A DNA stretch of 64,000 bases, from positions 1-64,000 of the forward strand of contig CAYZBJ010000009.1 of assembly GCA_964476625.1 (NCBI GenBank), in the 5' to 3' direction. A program made the translations under genes and the position numbers. This document shows, piece by piece, positions 11,153-21,010 of this stretch. Within the stretch, counting starts at the first letter, position 1, and each line of letters begins with the position of its first letter. The notes below the pieces were generated by a model, which saw nothing but the letters and a program-made list of their open reading frames with translations, made no database searches and was not told the DNA's origin. This stretch comes from JAMLIN01 sp964476625. Lineage in GTDB: Bacteria; Pseudomonadota; Gammaproteobacteria; Burkholderiales; Burkholderiaceae_E.

Positions 11153-12495
11153 GCGCGCCGCTCTTCGCGCTCAACGTTCCCCTCGCCTCGGCCACCACGA
11201 TCCTCGCGGTGCGGGTCTGGCCGGCGCGCGACTACACCCGGGTCACCCTCGAGCACGACAGCAAGCCCGCGTTCAGCCATGCCGTCCTGGCCGGACCGGA
11301 TCGCCTGATGGTCGACATCGAAGGCATCGGGCTCGATGGCCAGATCCGCGAAGTCGTCGAGAAGGTCCGGCCCGACGATCCGTTCATCGCGGGCGTGCGC
11401 ATCGGACTGAACCGGCCCGGCGTGGTGCGGCTGGTGTTCGACCTCAAGCAGGCCGTCAGGCCGCAGCTGTTCACCCTGGCGCCGGTCGGCGACTACCAGC
11501 ACCGCCTCGTGATCGACCTGCATCCGCTGGTCGAGCGCGACCCCCTCGTCGCCCTGCTCGAGCAGGCCGGCGACGATGCGCCCGCCGATGGCGAGGACCC
11601 GCTGGTCGCCCTGCTGCGCGAACGGGATCCGGAATCCGCGCCACGGCCGGCCGACAGCGCCGGGCCGTCGGTCGCCGAAACCCTCGCCCGGGCCGCCGAA
11701 CGCCCCGCCGACCATGTGCCTGTGCCGCGCGCGAGCCAGGGCAAGCGACCGACGCAGCCGGCCGCCCAGCCGCCGCGCCAGCGCCCCCTGCGACTGGCGA
11801 CCATCGCGATCGATCCGGGTCATGGCGGCGAGGATCCCGGCGCGATCGGGCGGCGCGGCACCCGCGAGAAGGACGTCGTACTCGCGATCGCCCAGGAATT
11901 GCGGGCGCTGGTCGCGGCCGAACCGGGCATGCGGGCCTTCATGACCCGCGAAGGCGACTTCTTCGTGCCGCTGGGCACCCGCGTGGCCAAGGCGCGCCGG
12001 GTCCAGGCCGACCTGTTCGTGTCGATCCACGCCGACGCCTTCGTCGAACCGACCGCCCGGGGCGCCTCGGTGTTCGTGCTGTCCGATCGCGTCGCGAGCA
12101 GCACCGCGGCGCGCTGGCTCGCGACGCGAGAAAACCGCGCCGACCTGATCGGCGGGGTCGACCTGCGCTCCCGCAACCGGGAAGTCGCCAGCCTGCTGCT
12201 CGACATGTCGACGAAGTCGCAGATCATGAGTTCGCAGGTGGCCGCCAATGAAGTGCTCGGCGAGCTGCGCCGGGTCGGCCATGTGCACAAGCCCCATGTG
12301 GAGCGCGCCGGCTTCGCGGTCCTCAAGGCGCCGGACATGCCTTCGATCCTGGTCGAGACCGCCTTCATCAGCAATCCGCAGGAAGAGGCGCGGCTCGCCG
12401 ACCCGCGCTACCAGCGCACCGTCGCCGAGGCGATCTTCCGCGGCCTGCGCAACTACCTGCGCGCCCATCCGCCGGCAGCCGGAGGCCGGGTCTGA
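11107..12495 (+). CDS. amiC: N-acetylmuramoyl-L-alanine amidase AmiC
   Basis: Periplasmic zinc amidase that splits septal peptidoglycan at cell separation. TTG start at 11107, preceded by GAGGGG at the right distance; earlier in-frame starts would lengthen the overlap with tsaE and place residues before the export signal. The N-terminus (RRTRRGLLRF then a hydrophobic run to LASA) looks like a Tat signal, as in E. coli AmiC. An AMIN domain (about 30-130) for septal targeting is followed by a Pro/Ala-rich linker and an Amidase_3 domain with zinc ligands in DPGHGGEDPG, the E in REKDVV, and SIHADAF, and the catalytic E in LVETAFISN. 462 residues. Confidence 0.95.
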   Translation: MSERRTRRGLLRFGLSAPLFALNVPLASATTILAVRVWPARDYTRVTLEHDSKPAFSHAVLAGPDRLMVDIEGIGLDGQIREVVEKVRPDDPFIAGVRIGLNRPGVVRLVFDLKQAVRPQLFTLAPVGDYQHRLVIDLHPLVERDPLVALLEQAGDDAPADGEDPLVALLRERDPESAPRPADSAGPSVAETLARAAERPADHVPVPRASQGKRPTQPAAQPPRQRPLRLATIAIDPGHGGEDPGAIGRRGTREKDVVLAIAQELRALVAAEPGMRAFMTREGDFFVPLGTRVAKARRVQADLFVSIHADAFVEPTARGASVFVLSDRVASSTAARWLATRENRADLIGGVDLRSRNREVASLLLDMSTKSQIMSSQVAANEVLGELRRVGHVHKPHVERAGFAVLKAPDMPSILVETAFISNPQEEARLADPRYQRTVAEAIFRGLRNYLRAHPPAAGGRV

Positions 12496-13427
12496 AGCGA
12501 AACGACCCCCACGCTCGCGATCGCTCGCTGGCCTCCAAAGGGGATATCAGCGGTTTCGGACGGCCGGCCGCCACTGATGCGGCCCGCCTCGCACGGCGCG
12601 TCGAGGCCCTGCGCGAGCGCGCCCTGGCGCAGGCCAGCGCAGCGCCGGCGCGGCCACGGATCGGCCTGGCGATCGACGGCCGCGTCGTCGGTTCGGTCGA
12701 GCCCGACGATGCCCGCCTGCTTGCACGAACGGTGGCGGGGCTCGTGTTCGACGAGAGCTGCCTCTCGCTCGCGCCGGATCGCGATGGCGACGCCAACGCC
12801 ACCCTCGCGGCGATCGCATTCGCCTTGCGCGATGCCGGCCGGCTCGGGCCATGGCGCGGCGAAGCGCTGCCGGTGCTGGCCGACGACGGCGCGCTGCTCG
12901 GGCACATCGAGCGCGCCGCGATGCGCGCCCTCGGCCTGCGCACGATCGCGGTCCACCTGGTCGGGTGCTGCGCCGACGGGCGGATGTGGGTGCAGCGCCG
13001 GGCGCTGGACAAGGCGGTCGACCCGGGGCGGCTCGACACCCTCGCGGGCGGCCTGGTCGGCCTGTGCGACGACGATGCCGGCTGGCGGATCGAGGCGCTG
13101 GCCGATGCGATGAGCCGGGAGGCGGACGAGGAAGCCGGATTCGACGCCGGCGCGGCCTTGCATCGCATCGCCGGCGCGCCCCTGCGGATCGCACGGCCGG
13201 TCGAAGAAGGCTACATGGTCGAGGACCTGGTGGGCTTCGAGGCCCTGATCGACGCCGGCTTCGTTCCCTGCAACCGCGACGGCGAAGTCGCCGGCTTCGA
13301 GTGCCTCGCGCCGGATACGCTCATCGAGCGGATCGGCCGCGACGAATTCACCCTCGAGGCGTCGCTCCTGATCCTTGGCTGGCTGCGGCAAGGCGGGCGC
13401 GCCGACTGCGGAGCCACTCGCGAATGA
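12492..13427 (+). CDS. DUF4743-Nudix hydrolase, apparent CTG start
   Basis: Nudix-family protein with an N-terminal DUF4743-like region and a C-terminal Nudix fold, often annotated as thiamine-pyrophosphokinase related; substrate unknown. The frame is open from 12492 to 13427 (311 codons), and conserved sequence (GLAIDGRVVGSVEPDDA) begins well before the first ATG/GTG/TTG (GTG 12732). The only well-placed start is CTG at 12492, six bases after GGAGG (12481-12485) and overlapping the amiC stop as CTGA. The Nudix box is degenerate: GGLVG...EALADAMSREADEEAGF. The 3' end overlaps dedA, on the other strand, by 80 nt. Confidence 0.8.
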   Translation: MKRNDPHARDRSLASKGDISGFGRPAATDAARLARRVEALRERALAQASAAPARPRIGLAIDGRVVGSVEPDDARLLARTVAGLVFDESCLSLAPDRDGDANATLAAIAFALRDAGRLGPWRGEALPVLADDGALLGHIERAAMRALGLRTIAVHLVGCCADGRMWVQRRALDKAVDPGRLDTLAGGLVGLCDDDAGWRIEALADAMSREADEEAGFDAGAALHRIAGAPLRIARPVEEGYMVEDLVGFEALIDAGFVPCNRDGEVAGFECLAPDTLIERIGRDEFTLEASLLILGWLRQGGRADCGATRE

Positions 13428-14037
13428 CCGCGAACACCGCCGGCAGTCCCGGGATGATGATCATCGCGAGCGCGACCACCGAGAAGTTCGCGCGCACCCA
13501 TTCGGTATTGCCGAACAGGAAGCCGAGGGTGCTCAGGCTGCCGACCCAGAGGATGCCGCCGGCGACGTTGTAGAAGGCGAAGCGCGGATAGTGCATCTGG
13601 GCAACGCCGGCCACGAAGGGGGCGAAGGTCCGCACGAAGGGCAGGAAGCGGGCGACGACGATCGTGATCGGCCCGTGCTTCTCGTAGAAGGCATGGGTAC
13701 GGTCGAAGGCGGCGCGATTGAAGAAGCGCGACTGCTCCCAGCCGAAGACCTTCGGCCCGACCTTGCGACCGATCGAATAGTTCAGCGCATCGCCGAGGAT
13801 GGCGGCCACCGTGAGCAGGACGATCAGCAGGCCGATGTCGAGGCCACCGACGCCGGCGATGGCCCCCGCCACGAACAGCAGCGAATCCCCCGGCAGGAAA
13901 GGCATCACCACCAGGCCGGTCTCGACGAAGATGATCGCGAACATGAGCGCGTAGACCCACACGCCATAGGCCTGCACCACCGCCTCGAGGTGTTTGTCGA
14001 GGTGGAGGAAGATGTCGATGAGGGCAGTCCAGTCCAT
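13348..14037 (-). CDS. DedA/SNARE-associated (VTT domain) membrane protein
   Basis: Inner-membrane protein of the DedA family, 229 residues. Members are lipid carriers or undecaprenyl-phosphate flippases and affect membrane potential. Family signatures: an N-terminal ETGLVVMPFLPGDSLLF, then GDALNYSIGRKVG, and the F-x-R-F(L)P-x-x-R-x-x-x-P-x-x-A-G motif as VARFLPFVRTFAPFVAGV. Several membrane segments and a basic C-terminus. Its last 80 nt overlap the convergent Nudix gene; the coding of both frames is supported by conserved sequence close to the overlap. Confidence 0.93.
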   Translation of the reverse strand: MDWTALIDIFLHLDKHLEAVVQAYGVWVYALMFAIIFVETGLVVMPFLPGDSLLFVAGAIAGVGGLDIGLLIVLLTVAAILGDALNYSIGRKVGPKVFGWEQSRFFNRAAFDRTHAFYEKHGPITIVVARFLPFVRTFAPFVAGVAQMHYPRFAFYNVAGGILWVGSLSTLGFLFGNTEWVRANFSVVALAMIIIPGLPAVFAVIREWLRSRRARLAAASQGSGATPRG

Positions 14038-14134
14038 GGGCTGCGATGATACCCGCGCCCGCCGCGCGATTCGGTGACATCCGCCTCAGCCGGCCGATGT
14101 CGGGCGCCCGCCGGGGCCTCGTATAATTCGCCCG

Positions 14135-16022
14135 ATGCAAAGCCCGCCCGCCGCACGACGGCCGATCGTCCCCCTGCCCGACATGCTGGTGAGCCAGATC
14201 GCCGCCGGCGAAGTGGTCGAGCGGCCGGCATCGGTGGTCAAGGAGCTGCTCGAGAACGCGATCGACGCCGGCGCGAGCCGCATCGAACTGCGCATCGAGG
14301 AAGGCGGGGTCCGGCGCATCACCGTCAGCGACGACGGCGTGGGTATTCCGCGCGACGAACTGCCGCTCGCGCTCACCCGCCACGCCACCAGCAAGATCGG
14401 CTCGCTGGCCGAACTCGAGCGGGTCGCCTCGCTGGGCTTTCGCGGCGAGGCGCTCGCCTCGATCGCCTCGGTGGCCAGCGTCTCGATCACCAGCCGGGTC
14501 GCCGGCGCCGAGGCCGCCTGGCGCATCGAGGCGCGCAGCGGCGCGCTAGCGCCGGCCGCCGGCACCGTCGGCACCGTCGTCGAAGTGGCCGACCTCTATG
14601 CGGACACGCCGGCGCGGCGCAAGTTCCTCAAGAGCGCGGCCACCGAATCGGCCCATTGCGTCGACGCGTTTCGCCGCGTCGCGATCGCCCACCCGGGGAT
14701 CGGCTTCGCACTCGTCGTCGACGGCCGCCGCACCGAGCAATGGCCGGCTGGCGACTGGCAGGCGCGGGCGCTCGCCGGGCTCGGCGCCGACTTTCGCGAT
14801 GCCCACCAGGTGCTCGGGCGCGGCGACGAAGGCCACGGCCTGCATGGACTGCTCGGCTTGCCCACCGCGAGCCGGGCCCGCGCCGATCGCCAGTATTTCC
14901 ACGTCAACGGCCGCTTCGTGCGCGACCGCCTGCTGATGCACGCGGTGCGCCAGGCCTATGCCGACGTGCTGCACGGCGAGCGCCATCCCGCCTATGTGCT
15001 GGCACTGGCCCTCGACCCGGCGCTGGTCGACGTCAATGTCCATCCCGCCAAGACCGAAGTGCGGTTTCGCGATTCGCAGGCGGTGCACCGGCTCGTCTTC
15101 ACCGCGGTGCGCGATGCCCTGCGCACCGGCGCCGGCGTCGCCCAGGCGCCGGGCATGCTCGCGGCAGGCGCCGGGGTGGGCCCGGCGGCGCGCTACCAGC
15201 CCCCCCAGTCGCAGGACGGCCTCGGGCTCGACGTGCCGGCCGCGGCCGGCCCTCCGGCGGCGCCCGGCAATGCACCGGGCCGCTGGCAGGCGGGCAGCCG
15301 GTCGCCCAGCTTCGNNNNNNNNNNCGCCGGTCGCAGCCGCGCCGAGCCTGGCCGCGGTGCGCGCCGCGCTCGCCGCCCAGGACCCCGCCGGGACCGACGA
15401 GGGCGCCAATCCCGGGCGCAGCCCGGCCGACGCCGACGGGATGCCGCCGCTCGGCTTCGCGATCGCGCAACTGCACGGCATCTACATCCTCGCCCAGAAC
15501 GCAAGCGGACTGGTGATGGTCGACATGCACGCCGCCCACGAACGGATCGTCTACGAGGGCCTCAAGGCGGCCGCCGCCAGCGGGCTCGAGAGCCAGCCGC
15601 TGCTGATCCCGGTGACCCTGCGGGTCGACGAACTGGCGGTGCGCTGCGCCGAGGAGTACCGCGAGCAGATCGCGGCGCTCGGCCTCGAGCTCGACCCGAT
15701 CTCGCCGACCACCATCGCGGTGCGGCGGGTGCCGCTCGCGCTGGCCAGGGCCGACGCGGCGGCGCTCGCCCGCGACGTGCTCGACGAATTGCGCGAGCAC
15801 GGCTCGAGCCGCGCGATCGAAGCGCATCGCGACGAGCTGTTCGCGACCATGGCCTGCCACGGCGCGGTGCGCGCCAACCGCCGGCTCTCGACCGCGGAGA
15901 TGGATGCGCTGCTGCGCAAGATGGAACGGACCGCCTCGGCCGACCAGTGCAACCATGGCCGGCCCACCTGGGTGCAGATCCCGCTCACCGAGATCGACCG
16001 CTGGTTCCTGCGCGGGCGATAG
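14135..16022 (+). CDS. mutL: DNA mismatch repair protein MutL (interrupted by an assembly gap)
   Basis: GHKL ATPase that couples MutS mismatch recognition to downstream repair. The N-terminal half shows ENAIDAGA (E for ATP hydrolysis), DDGVGI, GFRGEALASIASV and FLKSAATE; the C-terminal half has the dimerization domain (GFAIAQLHGIYILAQN, MVDMHAAHERI, ACHGAVRANR). No DQHA-x2-E-x4-E endonuclease motif is visible; HAAHERIVYE is close to it, as in species lacking MutH, so nicking activity is uncertain. Ten Ns at 15315-15324 shift the frame by one; joining the flanks with no gap restores SFAPVAAAPS in frame, so the gene is probably intact, about 625 residues. Confidence 0.95.
15315..15324. other. 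Assembly gap (10 N) inside mutL
   Basis: Ten Ns in the variable linker of mutL. The reading frames on the two sides agree only if the true gap length is a multiple of three; length zero gives an uninterrupted linker. Confidence 0.95.
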
Positions 16023-16028
16023 GAACCC

Positions 16029-17033
16029 GTGAACATGGCCGCTGCCGGGGTGCCGCCGATCCTGCTGCTACTCGGGCCCACGGCCTCGGGCAAGAGCGCC
16101 GCCTCGCTCGCGCTCGCCCGACGCTATCCGGTGGAGATCATCAGCGTCGACTCCGCGCTCGTCTACCGGGGCATGGACATCGGCACCGCCAAGCCCGGGC
16201 CGGCCGAGCTCGCAGCCGCCCCGCACCACCTGGTCGACATCCTCGATCCGACCGAGGCCTATTCGGCGGCGCGCTTCGCCGCCGACGCGCGCCGGCTCTG
16301 CGGCGAGATCGCCGCGCGCGGCCGGCTACCCCTGCTGGTGGGCGGCACGATGCTGTATGCGAAAGCCTTCGCCGGCGGGCTCGCCAGCCTGCCGGGCGCC
16401 GATGCGGCGATCCGCGCCCGGCTCGATGCACAGGCCGCCGCGCTGGGCTGGCCGGCCCTGCATGCGCGGCTCGCCGCGCTCGACCCGGTGACCGCCGCAC
16501 GACTCGCGCCCGGCGACTCGCAGCGCATCCAGCGCGCGCTCGAGGTCTTCGAGCTGACCGGCCAGCCCCTGTCGGCGCTGCATGCCGCGCCGGTCACCGA
16601 GGCATTGCCGCCGGCGCCGCTGGTGGTGCTGAGCCTGGAGCCCTCGCGCCGGGAGGAACTGCATCGCCGGATCGCGGCACGCTTCGAGGCGATGATCGCC
16701 GCCGGCCTGCTCGCCGAGGTCGCCCGGCTGCGCTCGCGCGGCGACCTCCACCCCGGCCTGCCCTCGATGCGGGCCGTCGGCTATCGCCAGGCCTGGGCGT
16801 ACCTCGAGGAGCATCCCGGCTGCGACCCGCTGGCGGCGCGCGATCCGCGCGATCCGGCGCTGCGCCCGCTCATCGAGCGCGGCGTGGCCGCGACCCGCCA
16901 GCTCGCCAAGCGGCAACTGACCTGGTTGCGCTCGATGCCCGATCGCATCGTCATCGACTGCCTCGACACGGCGGCCGAGGCCCGGGTGCTGGCGGCCGCC
17001 GCGACGCGCTGGCCGGATCAGCCCTTGTCCTGA
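16029..17033 (+). CDS. miaA: tRNA dimethylallyltransferase MiaA
   Basis: Adds the dimethylallyl group to N6 of A37 in tRNAs reading UNN codons. P-loop GPTASGKS (16-23), then SVDSALVYRGMDIGTAKP, the catalytic/active-site region HHLVDILDP, GGTMLYAKAF, and QRIQRALEVFELTG. 334 residues. GTG at 16029 or ATG at 16035 may be the start; AGGA precedes the former. Six nt after mutL, the usual order in Proteobacteria. In Burkholderia hfq or purM often follows; here the next gene on this strand is infA. Its end overlaps the ferritin-like gene by 16 nt, convergently. Confidence 0.97.
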   Translation: MNMAAAGVPPILLLLGPTASGKSAASLALARRYPVEIISVDSALVYRGMDIGTAKPGPAELAAAPHHLVDILDPTEAYSAARFAADARRLCGEIAARGRLPLLVGGTMLYAKAFAGGLASLPGADAAIRARLDAQAAALGWPALHARLAALDPVTAARLAPGDSQRIQRALEVFELTGQPLSALHAAPVTEALPPAPLVVLSLEPSRREELHRRIAARFEAMIAAGLLAEVARLRSRGDLHPGLPSMRAVGYRQAWAYLEEHPGCDPLAARDPRDPALRPLIERGVAATRQLAKRQLTWLRSMPDRIVIDCLDTAAEARVLAAAATRWPDQPLS

Positions 17034-17338
17034 CCGTGGCCGTGGCCGTGGCCGTGGTCGGCGATGGGCTTGTCGGTGAAGAGGTAGTCGCGCAGCTCGT
17101 GGTCGAGGGTGGGATCGCGCCGGCGGATCCACTCGAGCACCATGGCCGCGTGCTCCTTCTCCTCGTCGCGATTGTGCTCGAGGATCCTGCGCAGTTCCGG
17201 ATCCTTGCAGGCATCCACGCGCTGGTTGTACCAGTCGACGGCCTCGAACTCTTCCATCAGCGAGGTGATCGCCCGGTGCATGTCGCGCGTCTCGTCGCTC
17301 AGCTCGTCGATCGGTTCGTGGTACCCCTCGTTCGCCAT
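17018..17338 (-). CDS. Encapsulated-ferritin-like protein (EncFtn family) with His-Gly tail
   Basis: 106-residue helical protein of the EncFtn family, whose members form decamers with ferroxidase sites at subunit interfaces and usually load iron into encapsulin shells. Conserved core seen: HRAITSLMEEFEAVDWYNQR and HNRDEEKEHAAMVLEW, which holds the expected glutamates and the E-x-x-H ferroxidase ligands. Odd points: no encapsulin gene lies in this window, the C-terminus lacks the TVGSL-type cargo peptide, and it ends instead in five HG repeats (ADHGHGHGHGQDKG) built on a ccgtgg hexamer repeat at 17036-17060. ATG 17338 has GGGAGG upstream. Probably a free cytosolic iron or metal-handling protein. 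Confidence 0.88.
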   Translation of the reverse strand: MANEGYHEPIDELSDETRDMHRAITSLMEEFEAVDWYNQRVDACKDPELRRILEHNRDEEKEHAAMVLEWIRRRDPTLDHELRDYLFTDKPIADHGHGHGHGQDKG

Positions 17339-17811
17339 TCCTGCCTCCCGTCGATATCCGATATGCGTGGAGGATAGCGCAGGCGAAGCGCCGGTCGGAT
17401 ATAATGGGCTGTTGACAGGACGGCACGCGGGCGCAATCCGGCAATCCCGGCCGACGATACTGGCCTAGGTGAATGGCCGGGGTGGCATCGGCGCACGACC
17501 GGGCCACGGGCGGGTGGCAAGTCGAGCCCGTCCCACGAGCCGCTTCGATGGGCTCGCGCCGGATTCACATGCCCCATGCCGACGGTCCCTCGATCGGCGT
17601 TGGTCGGCCCGTCGGATCGACAACGCAGTAAGGAAGTACCGTCGACGAAGTACCGTCGAACCAGCGGTCGAGACAGCGCCCAGACATGCGCCATGACAGC
17701 GCGCGGTGGTGGCAGCGGCGTGAGCCGGGGCCGCCGCCGACGCATTTCCGGTTGGCTGACGCACTCGCCTGGACGAGCAGGGCCGCCCGACCGAACCTAC
17801 AGGATTTGCCG
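17339..17811. other. 473-nt divergent intergenic region (ferritin-like gene / infA)
   Basis: No convincing gene. It holds an inverted repeat ATATC-C-GATAT (17354-17364) just upstream of the ferritin-like gene, a perfect TATAAT on the plus strand (17400-17405) without a good -35, and a 13-nt perfect direct repeat GAAGTACCGTCGA at 17633-17645 and 17647-17659. It presumably carries the promoters of both flanking genes and a long infA leader. Confidence 0.6.
17354..17364 (-). promoter_or_regulatory. Small inverted repeat before the ferritin-like gene
   Basis: ATATC-C-GATAT, 5-bp arms with one central base, 16 nt upstream of the ATG. It could be an operator for an iron- or redox-responsive regulator; the sequence does not fit the Fur consensus well. 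Confidence 0.3.
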
Positions 17812-18084
17812 ATGGCCAAGGAAGAACTGATCGAGATGGAAGGAACGGTAGCCGAGATGCTGCCCGACGCGCGTTTTCGCGTCATCCTCGACAACGGGAT
17901 CGAGGTCAACGCCTATGTCTCGGGCAAGATGAAGAAGCACCGCATCCGGGTGCTCGCCGGTGACAAGGTCACGATGGAACTGTCGCCCTACGACCTGACC
18001 AAGGGGCGCATCAGCTTTCGCCACAAGGACACTTCCGGCCCCCGCCCGACCGGCAATCGCCGCCCGCCGCCGCGCCGTCGCTGA
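17812..18084 (+). CDS. infA: Translation initiation factor IF-1 (second-type infA with basic tail)
   Basis: Binds the 30S A site with IF-2 and IF-3. 90 residues: the S1-like OB fold from MAKEELIEMEGTVAEMLPDARFRV to SPYDLTKGRISFRHKD is typical of IF-1 (72 residues), and a Pro/Arg-rich tail (PTGNRRPPPRRR) of about 18 residues follows. Betaproteobacteria often carry such a second infA away from the ribosomal operon; the standard copy is expected elsewhere. Long leader upstream, no co-transcribed neighbour evident, recQ starts 120 nt later. Confidence 0.95.
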   Translation: MAKEELIEMEGTVAEMLPDARFRVILDNGIEVNAYVSGKMKKHRIRVLAGDKVTMELSPYDLTKGRISFRHKDTSGPRPTGNRRPPPRRR

Positions 18085-18204
18085 GATCCCCGTCCCGCCG
18101 CGCGACCCCGTTGCCGTCGCGCATGTCTGCCCGTGTGCCCGCCGCGAGGCACCGAGTCTCCCGCCTGCCATGAATCCCCGTCCCGCCATCGGCGGCGCAG
18201 TCCG

Positions 18205-20061
<1,857 letters not shown>

Positions 20062-20122
20062 AGTCGGCCGGAGTTTCCGGTACGCTCCAGCCAGGGCAGT
20101 ACGAAAACAAGGAGACAGCAAC

Positions 20123-20989
20123 ATGACGATCCGGATCGAACCGAGCGGCCAGAACATCGGCGCCAGCGTGCGCGGCGTGGATTTCAGCAAGCCGATCGAC
20201 GACGCCACCGCGGCCGCCATCCGCGCCGCCTGGCTCGAGCACCAGGTGCTCGGCTTCCCCGACCAGCAACTCGAACTCGATCACCTCGAGGCGATACCGC
20301 CGCGCTTCGGCCGCTTCGGCGACGACCCCTATATCGCGCCCCTGCCCGGGCGCCGCCACGTGATCGCCGTGCAGCGCGAAGCCGACGAGAAAAGCCCGCT
20401 GTTCGCCGAGAGCTGGCATTCGGACTGGAGCTTCCTGCCCGATCCGCCGAGCGGCACCGCGCTCTACGGCGTGGAGATTCCGCCGGTCGGCGGCGACACC
20501 CTGTTCGCCGACCAGTACGGCGCCTACGACGCCCTCTCGCCGGCCATGCGCGCCCGGCTCGACGGGCTGGTCGCGATCCATTCGGCGCGTCGCGGCTACG
20601 CGACGACCGGGCGCTACGGCAAGGACGACACCGGCGACCGCTCGATGGACATCCGCCCGAGCGACAACGCGCTCGCCACCCATCGCCATCCGCTGGTGCG
20701 GGCCCATCCGGAAACCGGCCGCAAGGCCTTGTTCATCAGCCCGGGCTACACCATCGGCATCGACGGCATGCCGGCCGACGAAGCCAGCGCGCTGCTCGCC
20801 GAACTCTTCGCCCACCAGGTCGAGGACCGCTTCGTCTACCGCCATCGCTGGTCGGCGGGCCTGCTGACGATGTGGGACAACCGCTGCGTGCTGCACCGGG
20901 CCACCGGCGGCTACGAAGGCCACCGGCGGCTGCTCTATCGGGTCACGATCGCGGAGCCGACCACACAGCCGCAGGCGCAGCCGGCCTGA
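20123..20989 (+). CDS. TauD/TfdA-family 2-oxoglutarate/Fe(II) dioxygenase
   Basis: Non-haem iron dioxygenase, 288 residues. Iron ligands are H-x-D in SWHSDWSF and the distal H in VLHRATGGYEGHRRLLYRV, whose arginine binds 2-oxoglutarate. Substrate not determinable: relatives act on taurine, 2,4-D, alkyl sulfonates or quaternary amines. Has GGAG nine bases before the ATG. There is no transporter or sulfur gene nearby, so it is probably a single-gene unit between recQ and the convergent tamB. Confidence 0.9.
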   Translation: MTIRIEPSGQNIGASVRGVDFSKPIDDATAAAIRAAWLEHQVLGFPDQQLELDHLEAIPPRFGRFGDDPYIAPLPGRRHVIAVQREADEKSPLFAESWHSDWSFLPDPPSGTALYGVEIPPVGGDTLFADQYGAYDALSPAMRARLDGLVAIHSARRGYATTGRYGKDDTGDRSMDIRPSDNALATHRHPLVRAHPETGRKALFISPGYTIGIDGMPADEASALLAELFAHQVEDRFVYRHRWSAGLLTMWDNRCVLHRATGGYEGHRRLLYRVTIAEPTTQPQAQPA

Positions 20990-21010
20990 ACGCCCCGCGG
21001 CGTCGTCCGC

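Noticed and set aside
12732..13427. Nudix gene starting at GTG 12732
   Set aside because: It would drop the conserved N-terminal region that reads on in the same frame upstream.
17400..17405. Strong infA promoter at the TATAAT
   Set aside because: No acceptable -35 at 16-18 nt, and the start would leave a leader of about 400 nt; kept only as a note in the intergenic entry.
17465..17764. Short frames on both strands in the infA leader
   Set aside because: No ribosome site, no recognisable sequence, opposite-strand overlap with each other.
17018..18084. Encapsulin shell gene next to the ferritin-like gene
   Set aside because: No reading frame of suitable length or family sequence is present on either strand nearby.
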